The notes beneath the pieces are model-generated. The model had not been told where the DNA came from. It made no database searches and was given only the letters and a program-made list of their open reading frames with translations. A stretch of 29,493 nucleotides of DNA, taken from an uncultured Bacilli bacterium. GTDB taxonomy: Bacteria > Bacillota_I > Bacilli_A > RF39 > UBA660. Numbering within the stretch: position 1 is the first letter of the stretch; every line of letters starts with the position of its first letter. Below are positions 1-7,128 of the stretch, in pieces. The stretch spans positions 1 through 29,493 of the forward strand of contig CAKOHQ010000012.1 in the NCBI GenBank assembly GCA_934085875.1, in the 5' to 3' direction. Both the position numbers and the translations under genes were made by a program.

Positions 1-102
1 AAAGAAAATATAAAAAAACATTATATAGAAGATGGATTTAACGATTATATTTTAACTAGTGATTTGAGAAATGAATTAAAGAGAATTATAGAGAAATATT
101 AA
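1..102 (+). CDS. C-terminal fragment of an unknown protein (5' end outside window)
   Basis: The frame starting at base 1 is open for 33 codons and ends at TAA 100-102. The tail is charged and helical (it ends ..LKRIIEKY). It is followed directly by a hairpin terminator that begins at the stop codon, which supports a real gene end. The fragment is too short to assign a family, and no function is proposed. Confidence 0.55.
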   Translation, partial: KENIKKHYIEDGFNDYILTSDLRNELKRIIEKY

Positions 103-130
103 ACTTATAAGATTTTATAAGTTTTCTCTT
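101..130 (+). terminator. Rho-independent terminator of the upstream partial gene
   Basis: A perfect 10-bp stem AAACTTATAA (101-110) / TTATAAGTTT (115-124) with loop GATT is followed by a T-rich run (TCTCTTT). It overlaps the stop codon of the partial gene. Confidence 0.65.
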
Positions 131-156
131 TACAATAATGTATCATGTGATACAAT
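129..156 (+). promoter_or_regulatory. Promoter with palindromic operator for the TetR-ABC operon
   Basis: A -35 TTTACA (129-134) and a -10 TACAAT (151-156) are 16 bp apart; a TATAAT also lies at 156-161. The spacer and -10 are covered by the inverted repeat TGTATCA (139-145) - TG - TGATACA (148-154). A palindrome between -35 and -10, immediately upstream of a TetR-family gene, is the usual arrangement for autorepression. Confidence 0.6.
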
Positions 157-179
157 ATAATTAGAGTGGAAGTGATATA

Positions 180-749
180 TTGCCTAAAAGTGTTGTAATA
201 ACGAAAGAAAGGATACTTGATACAGCATTTTTGTTAGCTAGAAAAAGAGGTATGAATGGTGTTAGCAATAGAGAGATTGCTAAAAAACTTAATTCATCTA
301 TTAGACCGATATATTATCAATTTAAAAATAGTGAAGAATTGAGTAAAGAATTAATTAATAAAATAGAGCATTATTTTTTTGATTATATATTTAATTTTGG
401 TAATGGTAAAACAAACTATAAAGATGCTGGTATTAGATATATTTCTTTTGCTAGAAACGAGAAAAATTTATATAAAATATTATTTATGAGTGAATGTAAT
501 ATGTTTTGTGATGAATTTGTTAAATCTGATGAATATAATTTTAGCAAATTACAAGATTTAGTTATGGATACTACTAAGTTGGATAGTGATGATGCATTTG
601 ATTTTCATATGAAAATGTGGATATTTACACATGGTATTGCAACTTTAGTTGCTACTGATACTGTTAATTTTAGTGATGAAGATATATCTAATTTGTTAAC
701 AAGTCAATATAAAGCATTAATGAAATTAGAAGGAGAAAATAAAAAATGA
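180..749 (+). CDS. TetR/AcrR-family transcriptional regulator
   Basis: This 189-residue protein has a TetR-type N-terminal helix-turn-helix at about residues 9-55 (ITKERILDTAFLLARKRG followed by VSNREIAKKL and SIRPIYYQFKNSEEL). The C-terminal helical ligand/dimer domain resembles the WHG-like TetR_C type. The start is a TTG; no later start would keep the helix-turn-helix intact, and a modest purine-rich stretch (GTGGAAGTGA) lies upstream. It is the first gene of an operon: its stop overlaps the ATG of the ABC ATPase gene (ATGA). The palindrome at 139-154 is its likely operator, so it probably represses its own transporter operon in response to an unknown ligand. Family is confident; ligand is unknown. 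Confidence 0.88.
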   Translation: MPKSVVITKERILDTAFLLARKRGMNGVSNREIAKKLNSSIRPIYYQFKNSEELSKELINKIEHYFFDYIFNFGNGKTNYKDAGIRYISFARNEKNLYKILFMSECNMFCDEFVKSDEYNFSKLQDLVMDTTKLDSDDAFDFHMKMWIFTHGIATLVATDTVNFSDEDISNLLTSQYKALMKLEGENKK

Positions 750-1459
750 TTGAAATAAAAAATGTGAGTAAAACTTATAATGGTGTTAAGAAAGCGATTA
801 AGGATGTTAGTTTTAAAGTCGATGGAGGAGAAATATTTGGTTTTATAGGACATAATGGTGCTGGGAAAACTACTATGATAAAATCTATTGTCGGTATACT
901 TGATTTTGAAGAGGGAGATATTTTGATTAATGGTAAATCTATAAAAAATAATCCTATTGAATGTAAAATGGATATTGCATATGTTCCTGATAATCCTGAT
1001 TTATATGAAAATATGAGAGCGATAGATTTTATAAATTTTATATGCGATATGTATGAAATTGATAAAGATACTAGAAAAAATAATGTTCTAAAATATGCTA
1101 AAATTTTTGAAATTGACGGAAAACTAGGGGACGATATATCAAGTTTTTCACATGGTATGAAACAAAAAGTTGCATTGATTGCAGCATTAAGTCATGATCC
1201 TAAAATTTTAATAATGGATGAGCCATTTGTTGGATTAGATCCAAAAGCTGTATTTGATATGAAAGAAATAATGAGAAATATGGCTAAGGAAGGTAAAACT
1301 ATCTTCTTTTCAACACATATTTTGGATGTTGCAGAGAAGTTATGTGATAGAGTAGCAATTATAAAATCTGGAGAAATTGTTAAGATAGGTAAGATGAAAG
1401 ATATTAAAGGTGATGAGTCTTTAGAAGAAGTATTTCTTGAATTAGGTGAACAAGCATGA
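746..1459 (+). CDS. ABC transporter ATP-binding protein (EcsA/YxlF-like)
   Basis: This 237-residue protein is the nucleotide-binding subunit of an ABC-2-type exporter. Motifs visible in order are Walker A GHNGAGKTT (about 35-43), a Q-loop region with P in place of the usual Q (AYVPDNPDLYENM), an ABC signature in the variant form SFSHGMKQK, Walker B ILIMDEPFVGLDP and the H-loop FSTHILD. The Pro-containing Q-loop is common in the EcsA/YxlF-like group. It is coupled by ATGA overlaps to the TetR gene before it and the permease after it, so ATPase and permease form one complex at the membrane. The substrate cannot be read from the sequence. Confidence 0.93.
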   Translation: MIEIKNVSKTYNGVKKAIKDVSFKVDGGEIFGFIGHNGAGKTTMIKSIVGILDFEEGDILINGKSIKNNPIECKMDIAYVPDNPDLYENMRAIDFINFICDMYEIDKDTRKNNVLKYAKIFEIDGKLGDDISSFSHGMKQKVALIAALSHDPKILIMDEPFVGLDPKAVFDMKEIMRNMAKEGKTIFFSTHILDVAEKLCDRVAIIKSGEIVKIGKMKDIKGDESLEEVFLELGEQA

Positions 1460-3048
1460 AAAAGATATTGTCACTTATAAGAGCAACATTTAGTCAAGAT
1501 ATGAATTTCTTAAATTATAAATCTAAAAAAAATAGCAAAAACAAATTATTTTTACCAATATTTTTATTTATTCTAGTAAGTATCAGTATTGGTGGTTATG
1601 CAGAATTAATTGCAAAATCTTTACATGAAGTTCATATGACATATGTGTTGTTGACACTATTTCTATTCGTTGTTTCAATTTTAACTTTTATGCAAGGTAT
1701 ATATAAATCACAAGGAATTTTATTTGAGTCTAAAGATAATGATATGTTGTTGTCTTTACCTATTAAAAAAAGTACTATATTATTTTTAAGAATATTTAAG
1801 TTAATTTCATTTCAATATATTTATAATTTAATGTTTTTATTACCTTGTTATGCAATATATATTTATCATGAAGGAATTAATTTGTCATTTTTATTACTTA
1901 GTATATTAGAAATATTATTAGTACCTATTATACCTACTATAATATCTAGTATACTTGGATATATTGTTATGATGATTTCTAGTAGATTTAAATCTAAAAA
2001 GATTATACAGACTTTAATATCTATATTTATATTTTTAGGAGTATACTATTTAAGTTTTAATTTAGATAGTTTTGTTAATGATATTGCAAGTAAGGCAACT
2101 AGTATAAATGATATGTTAAGTAGGATATATTATCCTATTGGATCTTATATTAGTTTAATAAATGAATTTGACATAATGACATTTATCAAAATGATATTAG
2201 TAAGTATTGTTCCATTTATTATATTTATTATATTATGTTCTAAATATTATTTTAATATTATATTTAAATCTAGTGAAACATCTGTTAAAAGCAGAGGTAA
2301 AGTTTCATATAAATTTAGAAAGAAAGTATTTAGTTTATGTAATAAAGAATTAAAAAGATATTTTTCTAGTCCAGTTTATATGTTTAATACTTCTTTTGGA
2401 TTAATTCTTTTACTTATTGCAAGTATACTTTTATGTGTTAAAGGTAAAGATATTTTATCTGATATATTTAGTCAATATGGTATTAATGGTAATATGTCTA
2501 TTAATTTAGTATTTATTGTAGTGTTGTTGTTTAGTTTATTTTTTACTAGTATAACATCATCTAGTATAAGTTTAGAGGGAAGAAGTATTAATATTACTAA
2601 GAGTTTACCAGTTTTTGTAAGTACTATATTTAATTCTAAATTGTTAATGGCTATAACTATTGAAATGCCATTTGTTATTATTAGTTTATTAATTATTTCT
2701 CTAAAATTTAAATTAAGTTTTATATATTTTATATTAGTTTTATTATTTAGTTTATTGATAGTATTATGTAATGGTATAACTGGTTTAATAGTAAATTTAA
2801 AATATCCTAAATTAAATTATAGTAATGATACTGAGGTTGTTAAACAAAGTATGAGTTCTATGATATCAGTATTTATTGGATTATTGTTCTTTGTTGGTAT
2901 AACATTTTGTTTATTTAAATTTATTGATGTTATTTCTTTGAATTTATTGATTTTAATAATTATTGTTGGGCTAGGAATTGTATGTAGTGGTTTATATTAC
3001 TTTTTAAATAAATTTGGTGTCAAAGATTATGAGAGGTTGAGTGTATAA
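1456..3048 (+). CDS. Large ABC-2-type transporter permease
   Basis: This 530-residue protein is very hydrophobic, with about 12 predicted membrane segments. The first lie near residues 32-50, 63-84 and 113-135, the last near 470-490 and 495-517. The fold is duplicated-looking, with a charged central cytoplasmic stretch (about 270-300, KSRGKVSYKFRKKVF). Its ATG overlaps the stop of the ATPase gene, so it is the membrane partner of that protein. It resembles the large two-half permeases paired with EcsA-like ATPases in Firmicutes. Possible substrates include peptides or small toxic molecules, but this is open. The 3' end overlaps the next gene (TAATG). Confidence 0.85.
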   Translation: MKKILSLIRATFSQDMNFLNYKSKKNSKNKLFLPIFLFILVSISIGGYAELIAKSLHEVHMTYVLLTLFLFVVSILTFMQGIYKSQGILFESKDNDMLLSLPIKKSTILFLRIFKLISFQYIYNLMFLLPCYAIYIYHEGINLSFLLLSILEILLVPIIPTIISSILGYIVMMISSRFKSKKIIQTLISIFIFLGVYYLSFNLDSFVNDIASKATSINDMLSRIYYPIGSYISLINEFDIMTFIKMILVSIVPFIIFIILCSKYYFNIIFKSSETSVKSRGKVSYKFRKKVFSLCNKELKRYFSSPVYMFNTSFGLILLLIASILLCVKGKDILSDIFSQYGINGNMSINLVFIVVLLFSLFFTSITSSSISLEGRSINITKSLPVFVSTIFNSKLLMAITIEMPFVIISLLIISLKFKLSFIYFILVLLFSLLIVLCNGITGLIVNLKYPKLNYSNDTEVVKQSMSSMISVFIGLLFFVGITFCLFKFIDVISLNLLILIIIVGLGIVCSGLYYFLNKFGVKDYERLSV

Positions 3049-3287
3049 TGTTAAATGTAGTTAGTTTTTTAAAGAATGCTTTGCCTTTTGTTATATTTGG
3101 TATAAGTGTTGTTGTAATTATTGTTAATTTAAATAAAAAAAATACTTATTTAAGTGAAGGTATGTTATTTGGTATTGCAATTGGTACGGCAGTTGGATAT
3201 GGTTTTAAGTTGCAGTTAGAATTATGTATAGCATTTGGAATGATTGTAGGAGAAGCAGTTGGGAGTTTATTTGTAAAGAAAAAATGA
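3048..3287 (+). CDS. Small two-helix membrane protein
   Basis: This 79-residue protein has two hydrophobic stretches, about residues 12-28 (ALPFVIFGISVVVIIVNL) and about 38-74. The second is glycine-rich (GIAIGTAVGYG, GMIVGEAVGS) and may be one or two helices. It overlaps the permease stop (TAATG) and the following gene (ATGA), so it is translated as part of the operon and may be an accessory subunit. No family was recognised with confidence. Glycine-repeat helices of this kind often pack against other membrane helices. Confidence 0.7.
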   Translation: MLNVVSFLKNALPFVIFGISVVVIIVNLNKKNTYLSEGMLFGIAIGTAVGYGFKLQLELCIAFGMIVGEAVGSLFVKKK

Positions 3288-4198
3288 GATATAAAAGAGT
3301 TAAGAAAATATTAGAATTTTGGTGTTTATTTATAGGAATTGGTGCTATATATGGTGCTATAAATATGTTTGTTGACCCAACTGGTAAAAGTTTGGGGATG
3401 GATGATATGTTAAAATACTTTAGTGTACTTCCATTTAGTGATGTTTTGTTTCAAGATTATACTTTTTCTGGAATAAGTTTATTAATTGTAAATGGTATAA
3501 CTAATATTAGTGCCTATATATTATTGTTAAAAAATAAAAAATTGGGTGTTATATTAGGAATGATATTTGGTATAACACTAATGTTATGGATTACTATACA
3601 ATTTATTATATTTCCTAAAAATCTTTTATCTACTATGTTTTTTATATTTGGTTTGTTACAATTTATTACTGGGTATATGACTTATGTATTTTATACTCAA
3701 AATGAATTTAAGTTTGATATAGGTTATTTTAAAAATATTGATAAGAAAAGTGATACGTTAGTTGTATATTTTTCTAGAATGAATTATACAAAATATGTTG
3801 CATATACTGTTGCTAATAAAATGCATGCTGATATTTATGAAATAAAATCTAAAGAAAAAGTTGATGGAACAATAGGATTTTGGTGGTGTGGTAGATTTGG
3901 TATGTTAAAAAAATCTATGGACATTGAAGATGTTGATGCTAATTTAGAAAAGTATAAGAAAATTATTATTTGTAGTCCTATATGGGTATTTGATGTTTGT
4001 GCTCCTATTAGAAAATTTATTTCTTTATATAGTGGTAAAATAAAAAATGTAGAGTATGTTTTGGTACATTATACTAGAGGAAAGTATATTGCAGTTGCTA
4101 ATTATATGGATAGTGTTTTAAAAATAAAAAGAAGTAAATTAACTAATGTAAGAATGAGGTTAGGAAAAGTAAAGGAGTGGAATGAATATGATGGCTAG
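3284..4198 (+). CDS. Four-TM membrane protein fused to a flavodoxin-like domain
   Basis: The likely start is ATG 3284, which overlaps the preceding stop (ATGA); an earlier in-frame ATG at 3224 lies inside the upstream gene without a good ribosome site. The 304-residue product has four membrane segments (about 9-29, 60-81, 86-108, 114-135). These are followed by a flavodoxin-fold domain from about residue 154: the first strand and phosphate loop DTLVVYFSRMNYTKYVAYTVA, then IIICSPIWVFDVCAPIRKFI, the strand and loop that pack near the isoalloxazine ring. The phosphate loop deviates from the usual S-x-TGNT form, so FMN binding is plausible but unproven. It is likely a membrane-tethered flavoprotein or a derived non-redox version, co-expressed with the ABC exporter. 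Confidence 0.8.
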   Translation: MRYKRVKKILEFWCLFIGIGAIYGAINMFVDPTGKSLGMDDMLKYFSVLPFSDVLFQDYTFSGISLLIVNGITNISAYILLLKNKKLGVILGMIFGITLMLWITIQFIIFPKNLLSTMFFIFGLLQFITGYMTYVFYTQNEFKFDIGYFKNIDKKSDTLVVYFSRMNYTKYVAYTVANKMHADIYEIKSKEKVDGTIGFWWCGRFGMLKKSMDIEDVDANLEKYKKIIICSPIWVFDVCAPIRKFISLYSGKIKNVEYVLVHYTRGKYIAVANYMDSVLKIKRSKLTNVRMRLGKVKEWNEYDG

Positions 4199-4400
4199 CA
4201 AATACGTTAAGTTATGTGAATATATTAGAGATAACAATAAAGAATATTATAAATTAAGTTTTGATGATATAGAAAATATTTTAGGATTTAAGATAAATCA
4301 TTCATTTTTAAATTGTAAAAAAGAATTAATAAGATATGGATATGTTGTTAAAAAAATTAGTTTGAAAGAAAAATATGTTGAAATTGATAAATTAAATTAA
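4188..4400 (+). CDS. Small LSFxxIExILG-motif protein (DUF7662-like)
   Basis: There are three possible ATGs (4182, 4188, 4191) after the SD AAAGGAG (4171-4177). 4188 is chosen because 4182 is only four bases from the SD. The product of about 70 residues carries KYVKLCEYIRDNN and LSFDDIENILGFKI, then RYGYVVKKIS. This matches the short domain with pattern KYxxLxxYL...LSFxEIExILG seen in many small bacterial proteins of unknown, perhaps nucleic-acid-related, function. It overlaps the end of the flavodoxin fusion gene and closes the operon. The family assignment is from memory of the motif and is moderate. Confidence 0.7.
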   Translation: MMASKYVKLCEYIRDNNKEYYKLSFDDIENILGFKINHSFLNCKKELIRYGYVVKKISLKEKYVEIDKLN

Positions 4401-4451
4401 ACATTTTGTGGATAAGTATGAATTTGTTAACAATAGTTTTTGATAAAAAAG

Positions 4452-4497
4452 AAAAGAAAGATTTGTAAAATTATATTACATTTCTTTCTTTTTTCTG
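4452..4497 (+). terminator. Terminator of the TetR-ABC-flavodoxin operon
   Basis: A 17-bp stem with two mismatches, 4452-4468 against 4476-4492 (right arm TTACATTTCTTTCTTTT), has a 7-base loop and runs into further T residues. Confidence 0.7.
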
Positions 4498-4582
4498 TAT
4501 TTATATTACCATAAAATGTAGTTTTTTTCAAGGCTTGTATGTTTTATATATATGTAGTATTAAGTATTAGAGGTGATTTTTT

Positions 4583-5440
4583 ATGGAAAATATGACTGCG
4601 AAAGTCAGTGCATTTGTTAGATACTATCATATGGTAAATAGTAATATTAAAATTTATAATGATAAGTATGCAAGTTTGATTTTATCTAAAGATGAATATG
4701 ATGAAATTTATAAGAATATGGAGAAAGGAATAAAGTTTTTTAATCCTAATTATGTTGGAGGCAATCCTGTACTATATATTGTAAATAATTTTATAGGACA
4801 AACTGTTTTAGGTAGAAGTGCAGTTAATTATAAATATTTACTTAATGAAATTAAGTTAGGGTTAAAACAATATGTTATTCTTGGGAGTGGCTATGATACT
4901 AGTGGTTATTTAGTTAATGATAAGATTAACGTTTTTGAACTTGATAGATGTGAAGTTATTGATGATAAGATTAATAGAATAAAAAAAACTAATATAGATA
5001 ATCGTAATGTTAAATATATTAGTTGTGATTTTAATAAAGATTGGATAAATAGTTTAATTTCTAATAATTTTGATTGTGATAAAAAGTCTATGTTTAGTAT
5101 TTTGGGTGTGAGTTACTATTTAGAAAAAAATGTATTTTTTGATATGTTGGAATGTATTAGCAATATAGTTTCTCGAGGTAGTATTATTTTGTTTGATTAT
5201 CCTAATGGTTATAATGATAGTAATAAAAATAAAGTTTTAGCTAGTGGTGAAGAAATGAAATCATATTATAAAGATGAAGAAATAATTGATTTTTGTGATA
5301 AGAATAATATGTATGTTGTAGAAAATATTGGTAAGTATGAAATAGATAATGAATATTTTTATGATTATAATACACTTAATCCTAATAATAAAATATTTTT
5401 TAATAAAGATATAAATATATGTGTGTTAGTTAAAAAATAG
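4583..5440 (+). CDS. Class I SAM-dependent methyltransferase, PPM1/LCMT-like
   Basis: This 285-residue protein has the layout of the leucine carboxyl methyltransferase-like (PPM1/TIGR00027) family. The N-terminal helical part starts MTAKVSAFVRYYHMVN. Then come the SAM-binding motif I region YVILGSGYDTSGY (about 94-106), the acidic strand end INVFELDRCEV and a post-motif SILGVSYYLEKNVFFDML. It would transfer a methyl group to a carboxylate or O-nucleophile of a small molecule or protein; the substrate is unknown. The RBS is AGAGGTG, with the start at ATG 4583. It stands alone between a terminator and the PAQR remnant. Confidence 0.82.
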   Translation: MENMTAKVSAFVRYYHMVNSNIKIYNDKYASLILSKDEYDEIYKNMEKGIKFFNPNYVGGNPVLYIVNNFIGQTVLGRSAVNYKYLLNEIKLGLKQYVILGSGYDTSGYLVNDKINVFELDRCEVIDDKINRIKKTNIDNRNVKYISCDFNKDWINSLISNNFDCDKKSMFSILGVSYYLEKNVFFDMLECISNIVSRGSIILFDYPNGYNDSNKNKVLASGEEMKSYYKDEEIIDFCDKNNMYVVENIGKYEIDNEYFYDYNTLNPNNKIFFNKDINICVLVKK

Positions 5441-5455
5441 TTTGATAATATGTTA

Positions 5456-5483
5456 TTGTAATTATTTTATTTAGTTGTATAAT
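5456..5483 (+). promoter_or_regulatory. Promoter of the PAQR remnant
   Basis: -35 TTGTAA (5456-5461), a 16-bp spacer and -10 TATAAT (5478-5483). It lies 33 bases before the start codon, so the short ORF appears to have its own promoter. Confidence 0.5.
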
Positions 5484-5515
5484 ATTATTAATTTTGAATA
5501 AATTTAAGAGGTAAT

Positions 5516-5686
5516 ATGGGAAATACTGGATTAATATATTTAGTGCTTGGTGGTGTTATGTATACGGTTGGATCAATATTATATGCTGTTGGTTCAAATA
5601 AAAAATATATGCATTCTGTATTTCATATATTTTGTTTATTAGGAACTATGTTTCATTTTATTGCAATATATTTATATATATTATAA
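5516..5686 (+). CDS. Truncated hemolysin III / PAQR-family membrane protein (C-terminal 56 residues)
   Basis: The 56-codon ORF has its own RBS (AAGAGG) and ATG 5516. It begins GNTGLIYLVLGGVMYTVGSI and contains HSVFHIFCLLG. Both match the last two membrane helices of the HlyIII/TrhA (PAQR) family, including the conserved H-x3-H zinc-ligand motif near the C-terminus. Full-length members are about 200-220 residues with seven helices; the first five are absent and nothing similar lies upstream, where a methyltransferase gene sits. It could be a decayed gene whose 3' part stayed open by chance, or a mini-PAQR retained under selection. The intact promoter, RBS and frame favour expression. Confidence 0.7.
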   Translation: MGNTGLIYLVLGGVMYTVGSILYAVGSNKKYMHSVFHIFCLLGTMFHFIAIYLYIL

Positions 5687-5756
5687 AAAAAAATTATAAA
5701 AAAATTATACATAAAATTTTTCTAAAAAAATATATTTAATTAGAAAAGGGGAGTTT

Positions 5757-6908
5757 ATGAAAAAGTATATAATAATTTTGTGTATGTTTTTAGGATTATG
5801 TGGATGCGGTAAAAGTGATAATGTAGTTAGAAAATTTCAAAATAAAATAGAAAAAGCTGATAATTATATTTTGAAAGGTAATATGTCTATCGTTAGTAAT
5901 GAAGATACTTTTACTTATAAAGTAGAAGCTAGTAAAAGTAAAGATGGATATTATAAAGTTAGTTTAGTTAATCAAACAAATAATCATGAGCAAGTTATTT
6001 TAAAAAATAAAGATGGTGTTTATGTTGTAACTCCAGATTTAAATAAAAGTTTTAAATTTCAAAGTGATTGGCCTAATAATGGTAGTCAATCATATTTGAT
6101 AGATGTTTTACTAAATGATGTTGTTAATGATGATAAAGTTCATGTTGAAAAAGATTATATTCAATGTAAAGTAAATTATCCTAATAATAATACTTTATAT
6201 AGTGAAAAAATATATTTGGATAAGGATTATGGTGTTAAAAAGGTTGAAGTTTTAGATCAAGATGGTAATGTTAAAATTACTTTAGATGTTAGTAGTATTA
6301 ATTATAGAGCTAAATTTAATGATGAATACTTTTCTTTAGAAAGTTTAATAAGTGAAGATGATGTTAAAGAAGAACAAGATAATATTGATGATAAAAATAC
6401 TACAACTAAAAAGAGTGATAATACAACTACAACAACAACTACAACTAAGGTAGGTGATATTACTAATAAAACAACAACTACTAAAGTTGGTGAAAATAAA
6501 AATAATCAAGCTGAGGAAGAAAAAAATAATAATGTTGATGAAAATACTAGTAATATATTAAAAGATATAATTTATCCTTTATATGTTCCACAAAATACAC
6601 ATTTAAGTACTGAAGATACTATTAGTACAGATAATGGTAATAGAGCAATATTGACATTTAGTGGAGATAGTCCATTTGTATTAATAGAAGAAGTTAGTAG
6701 AAGATTTGATGAATTAGAAATTATACCTGTTAATGGTGATCCATTAATAATGAGTGATTGTATTGCTGCTTTATCAAATAATTCATTATATTGGAGTAGC
6801 AATGGAGTAGATTATTATTTAAGTAGTAATAGTTTAGATGGTAAGGAGTTAATGACTATTGCTGAAGGTTTAACTGGAACAAGTGTAATAGTATCTAGCG
6901 AAAAGTAA
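5757..6908 (+). CDS. LolA/GerS-like lipoprotein with Thr-rich linker
   Basis: The 383-residue protein starts with a lipoprotein signal peptide: basic KK, a hydrophobic stretch, and lipobox LCGC with the lipidated Cys at 17. Residues about 22-200 look like the LolA/GerS/YdcC half-barrel lipoprotein fold (VRKFQNKIEKADNYILKGNM, YYKVSLVN, EKIYLDKDYGVKKVEVLD). A threonine-rich linker (about 216-250, TTTTTTTTKVGD and TTTTKVGE) probably spans the cell wall. The C-terminal globular domain (about 265-383) has alternating strands (RAILTFSGDSPFVLIEE) and resembles DUF4367-type domains. It is anchored on the outer face of the membrane. The RBS AAAGGGGAG is strong, and an 8-bp inverted repeat (5718-5725 / 5740-5747) abuts it. 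The last codons are duplicated at 8005-8034. Confidence 0.8.
   Translation: MKKYIIILCMFLGLCGCGKSDNVVRKFQNKIEKADNYILKGNMSIVSNEDTFTYKVEASKSKDGYYKVSLVNQTNNHEQVILKNKDGVYVVTPDLNKSFKFQSDWPNNGSQSYLIDVLLNDVVNDDKVHVEKDYIQCKVNYPNNNTLYSEKIYLDKDYGVKKVEVLDQDGNVKITLDVSSINYRAKFNDEYFSLESLISEDDVKEEQDNIDDKNTTTKKSDNTTTTTTTTKVGDITNKTTTTKVGENKNNQAEEEKNNNVDENTSNILKDIIYPLYVPQNTHLSTEDTISTDNGNRAILTFSGDSPFVLIEEVSRRFDELEIIPVNGDPLIMSDCIAALSNNSLYWSSNGVDYYLSSNSLDGKELMTIAEGLTGTSVIVSSEK
6412..6500 (+). repeat. In-gene low-complexity ACA/ACT repeat (Thr-rich linker)
   Basis: Runs of ACA/ACT codons encode the Thr tract of the lipoprotein. Two imperfect copies of a unit encoding TTTTKVG(D/E) are visible, so the linker length may vary between strains. 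Confidence 0.7.
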
Positions 6909-6943
6909 ATTAAAAGTTTACTTTTTTTCGTATAATTTAATAT
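6879..6943 (+). repeat. 65-bp direct repeat, copy 1 (3' end of lipoprotein gene plus terminator)
   Basis: This segment contains the last nine amino-acid codons of the lipoprotein gene (TSVIVSSEK), its stop and its terminator. It recurs at 8005-8069 with about five mismatches in 65 positions. Similarity ends sharply on both sides. Confidence 0.85.
6901..6928 (+). terminator. Terminator of the lipoprotein gene
   Basis: The stem AAAGTAAA / TTTACTTT with loop TTAAAAG, followed by TTTTT, overlaps the stop codon (6906-6908). The same hairpin is present in repeat copy 2. Confidence 0.7.
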
Positions 6944-7070
6944 TAAAACTAACTAAATTAAATGAAAAATATTGTATAGGTTTTGTTGATATATTTAGTA
7001 TTTTATCTTAAAATAAGATTAAATAATTTTATTAATGAAAATTAAAATTAATTCGGATTAATCTAGAAAA

Positions 7071-7104
7071 TTCGACAAAAAATGGTATATAGATGTGATA
7101 AAAT
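7071..7104 (+). promoter_or_regulatory. Possible promoter / 0A-box-like site before the Bro/DinD-like gene
   Basis: TTCGACA at 7071-7077 is identical to the Spo0A box (reverse orientation). A candidate -10 GATAAA/TAAAAT lies at 7097-7104. The distance (20-22 bp) is too long for TTCGAC to be an ordinary -35. Weak evidence overall. Confidence 0.3.
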
Positions 7105-7128
7105 AAGAAATTAAAAAGGAGAAGAACA

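Noticed and set aside
3224..3283. Upstream ATG extending the flavodoxin fusion by 20 residues
   Set aside because: The extra part overlaps the small membrane protein gene, is not hydrophobic or domain-like and lacks a good RBS; ATG 3284 forms a typical ATGA coupling.
4407..4415. Perfect DnaA box (TGTGGATAA, reverse of TTATCCACA)
   Set aside because: A single box with no cluster, no AT-unwinding repeat arrangement and no dnaA/dnaN nearby. In DNA of this composition one such 9-mer in 29 kb is not surprising.
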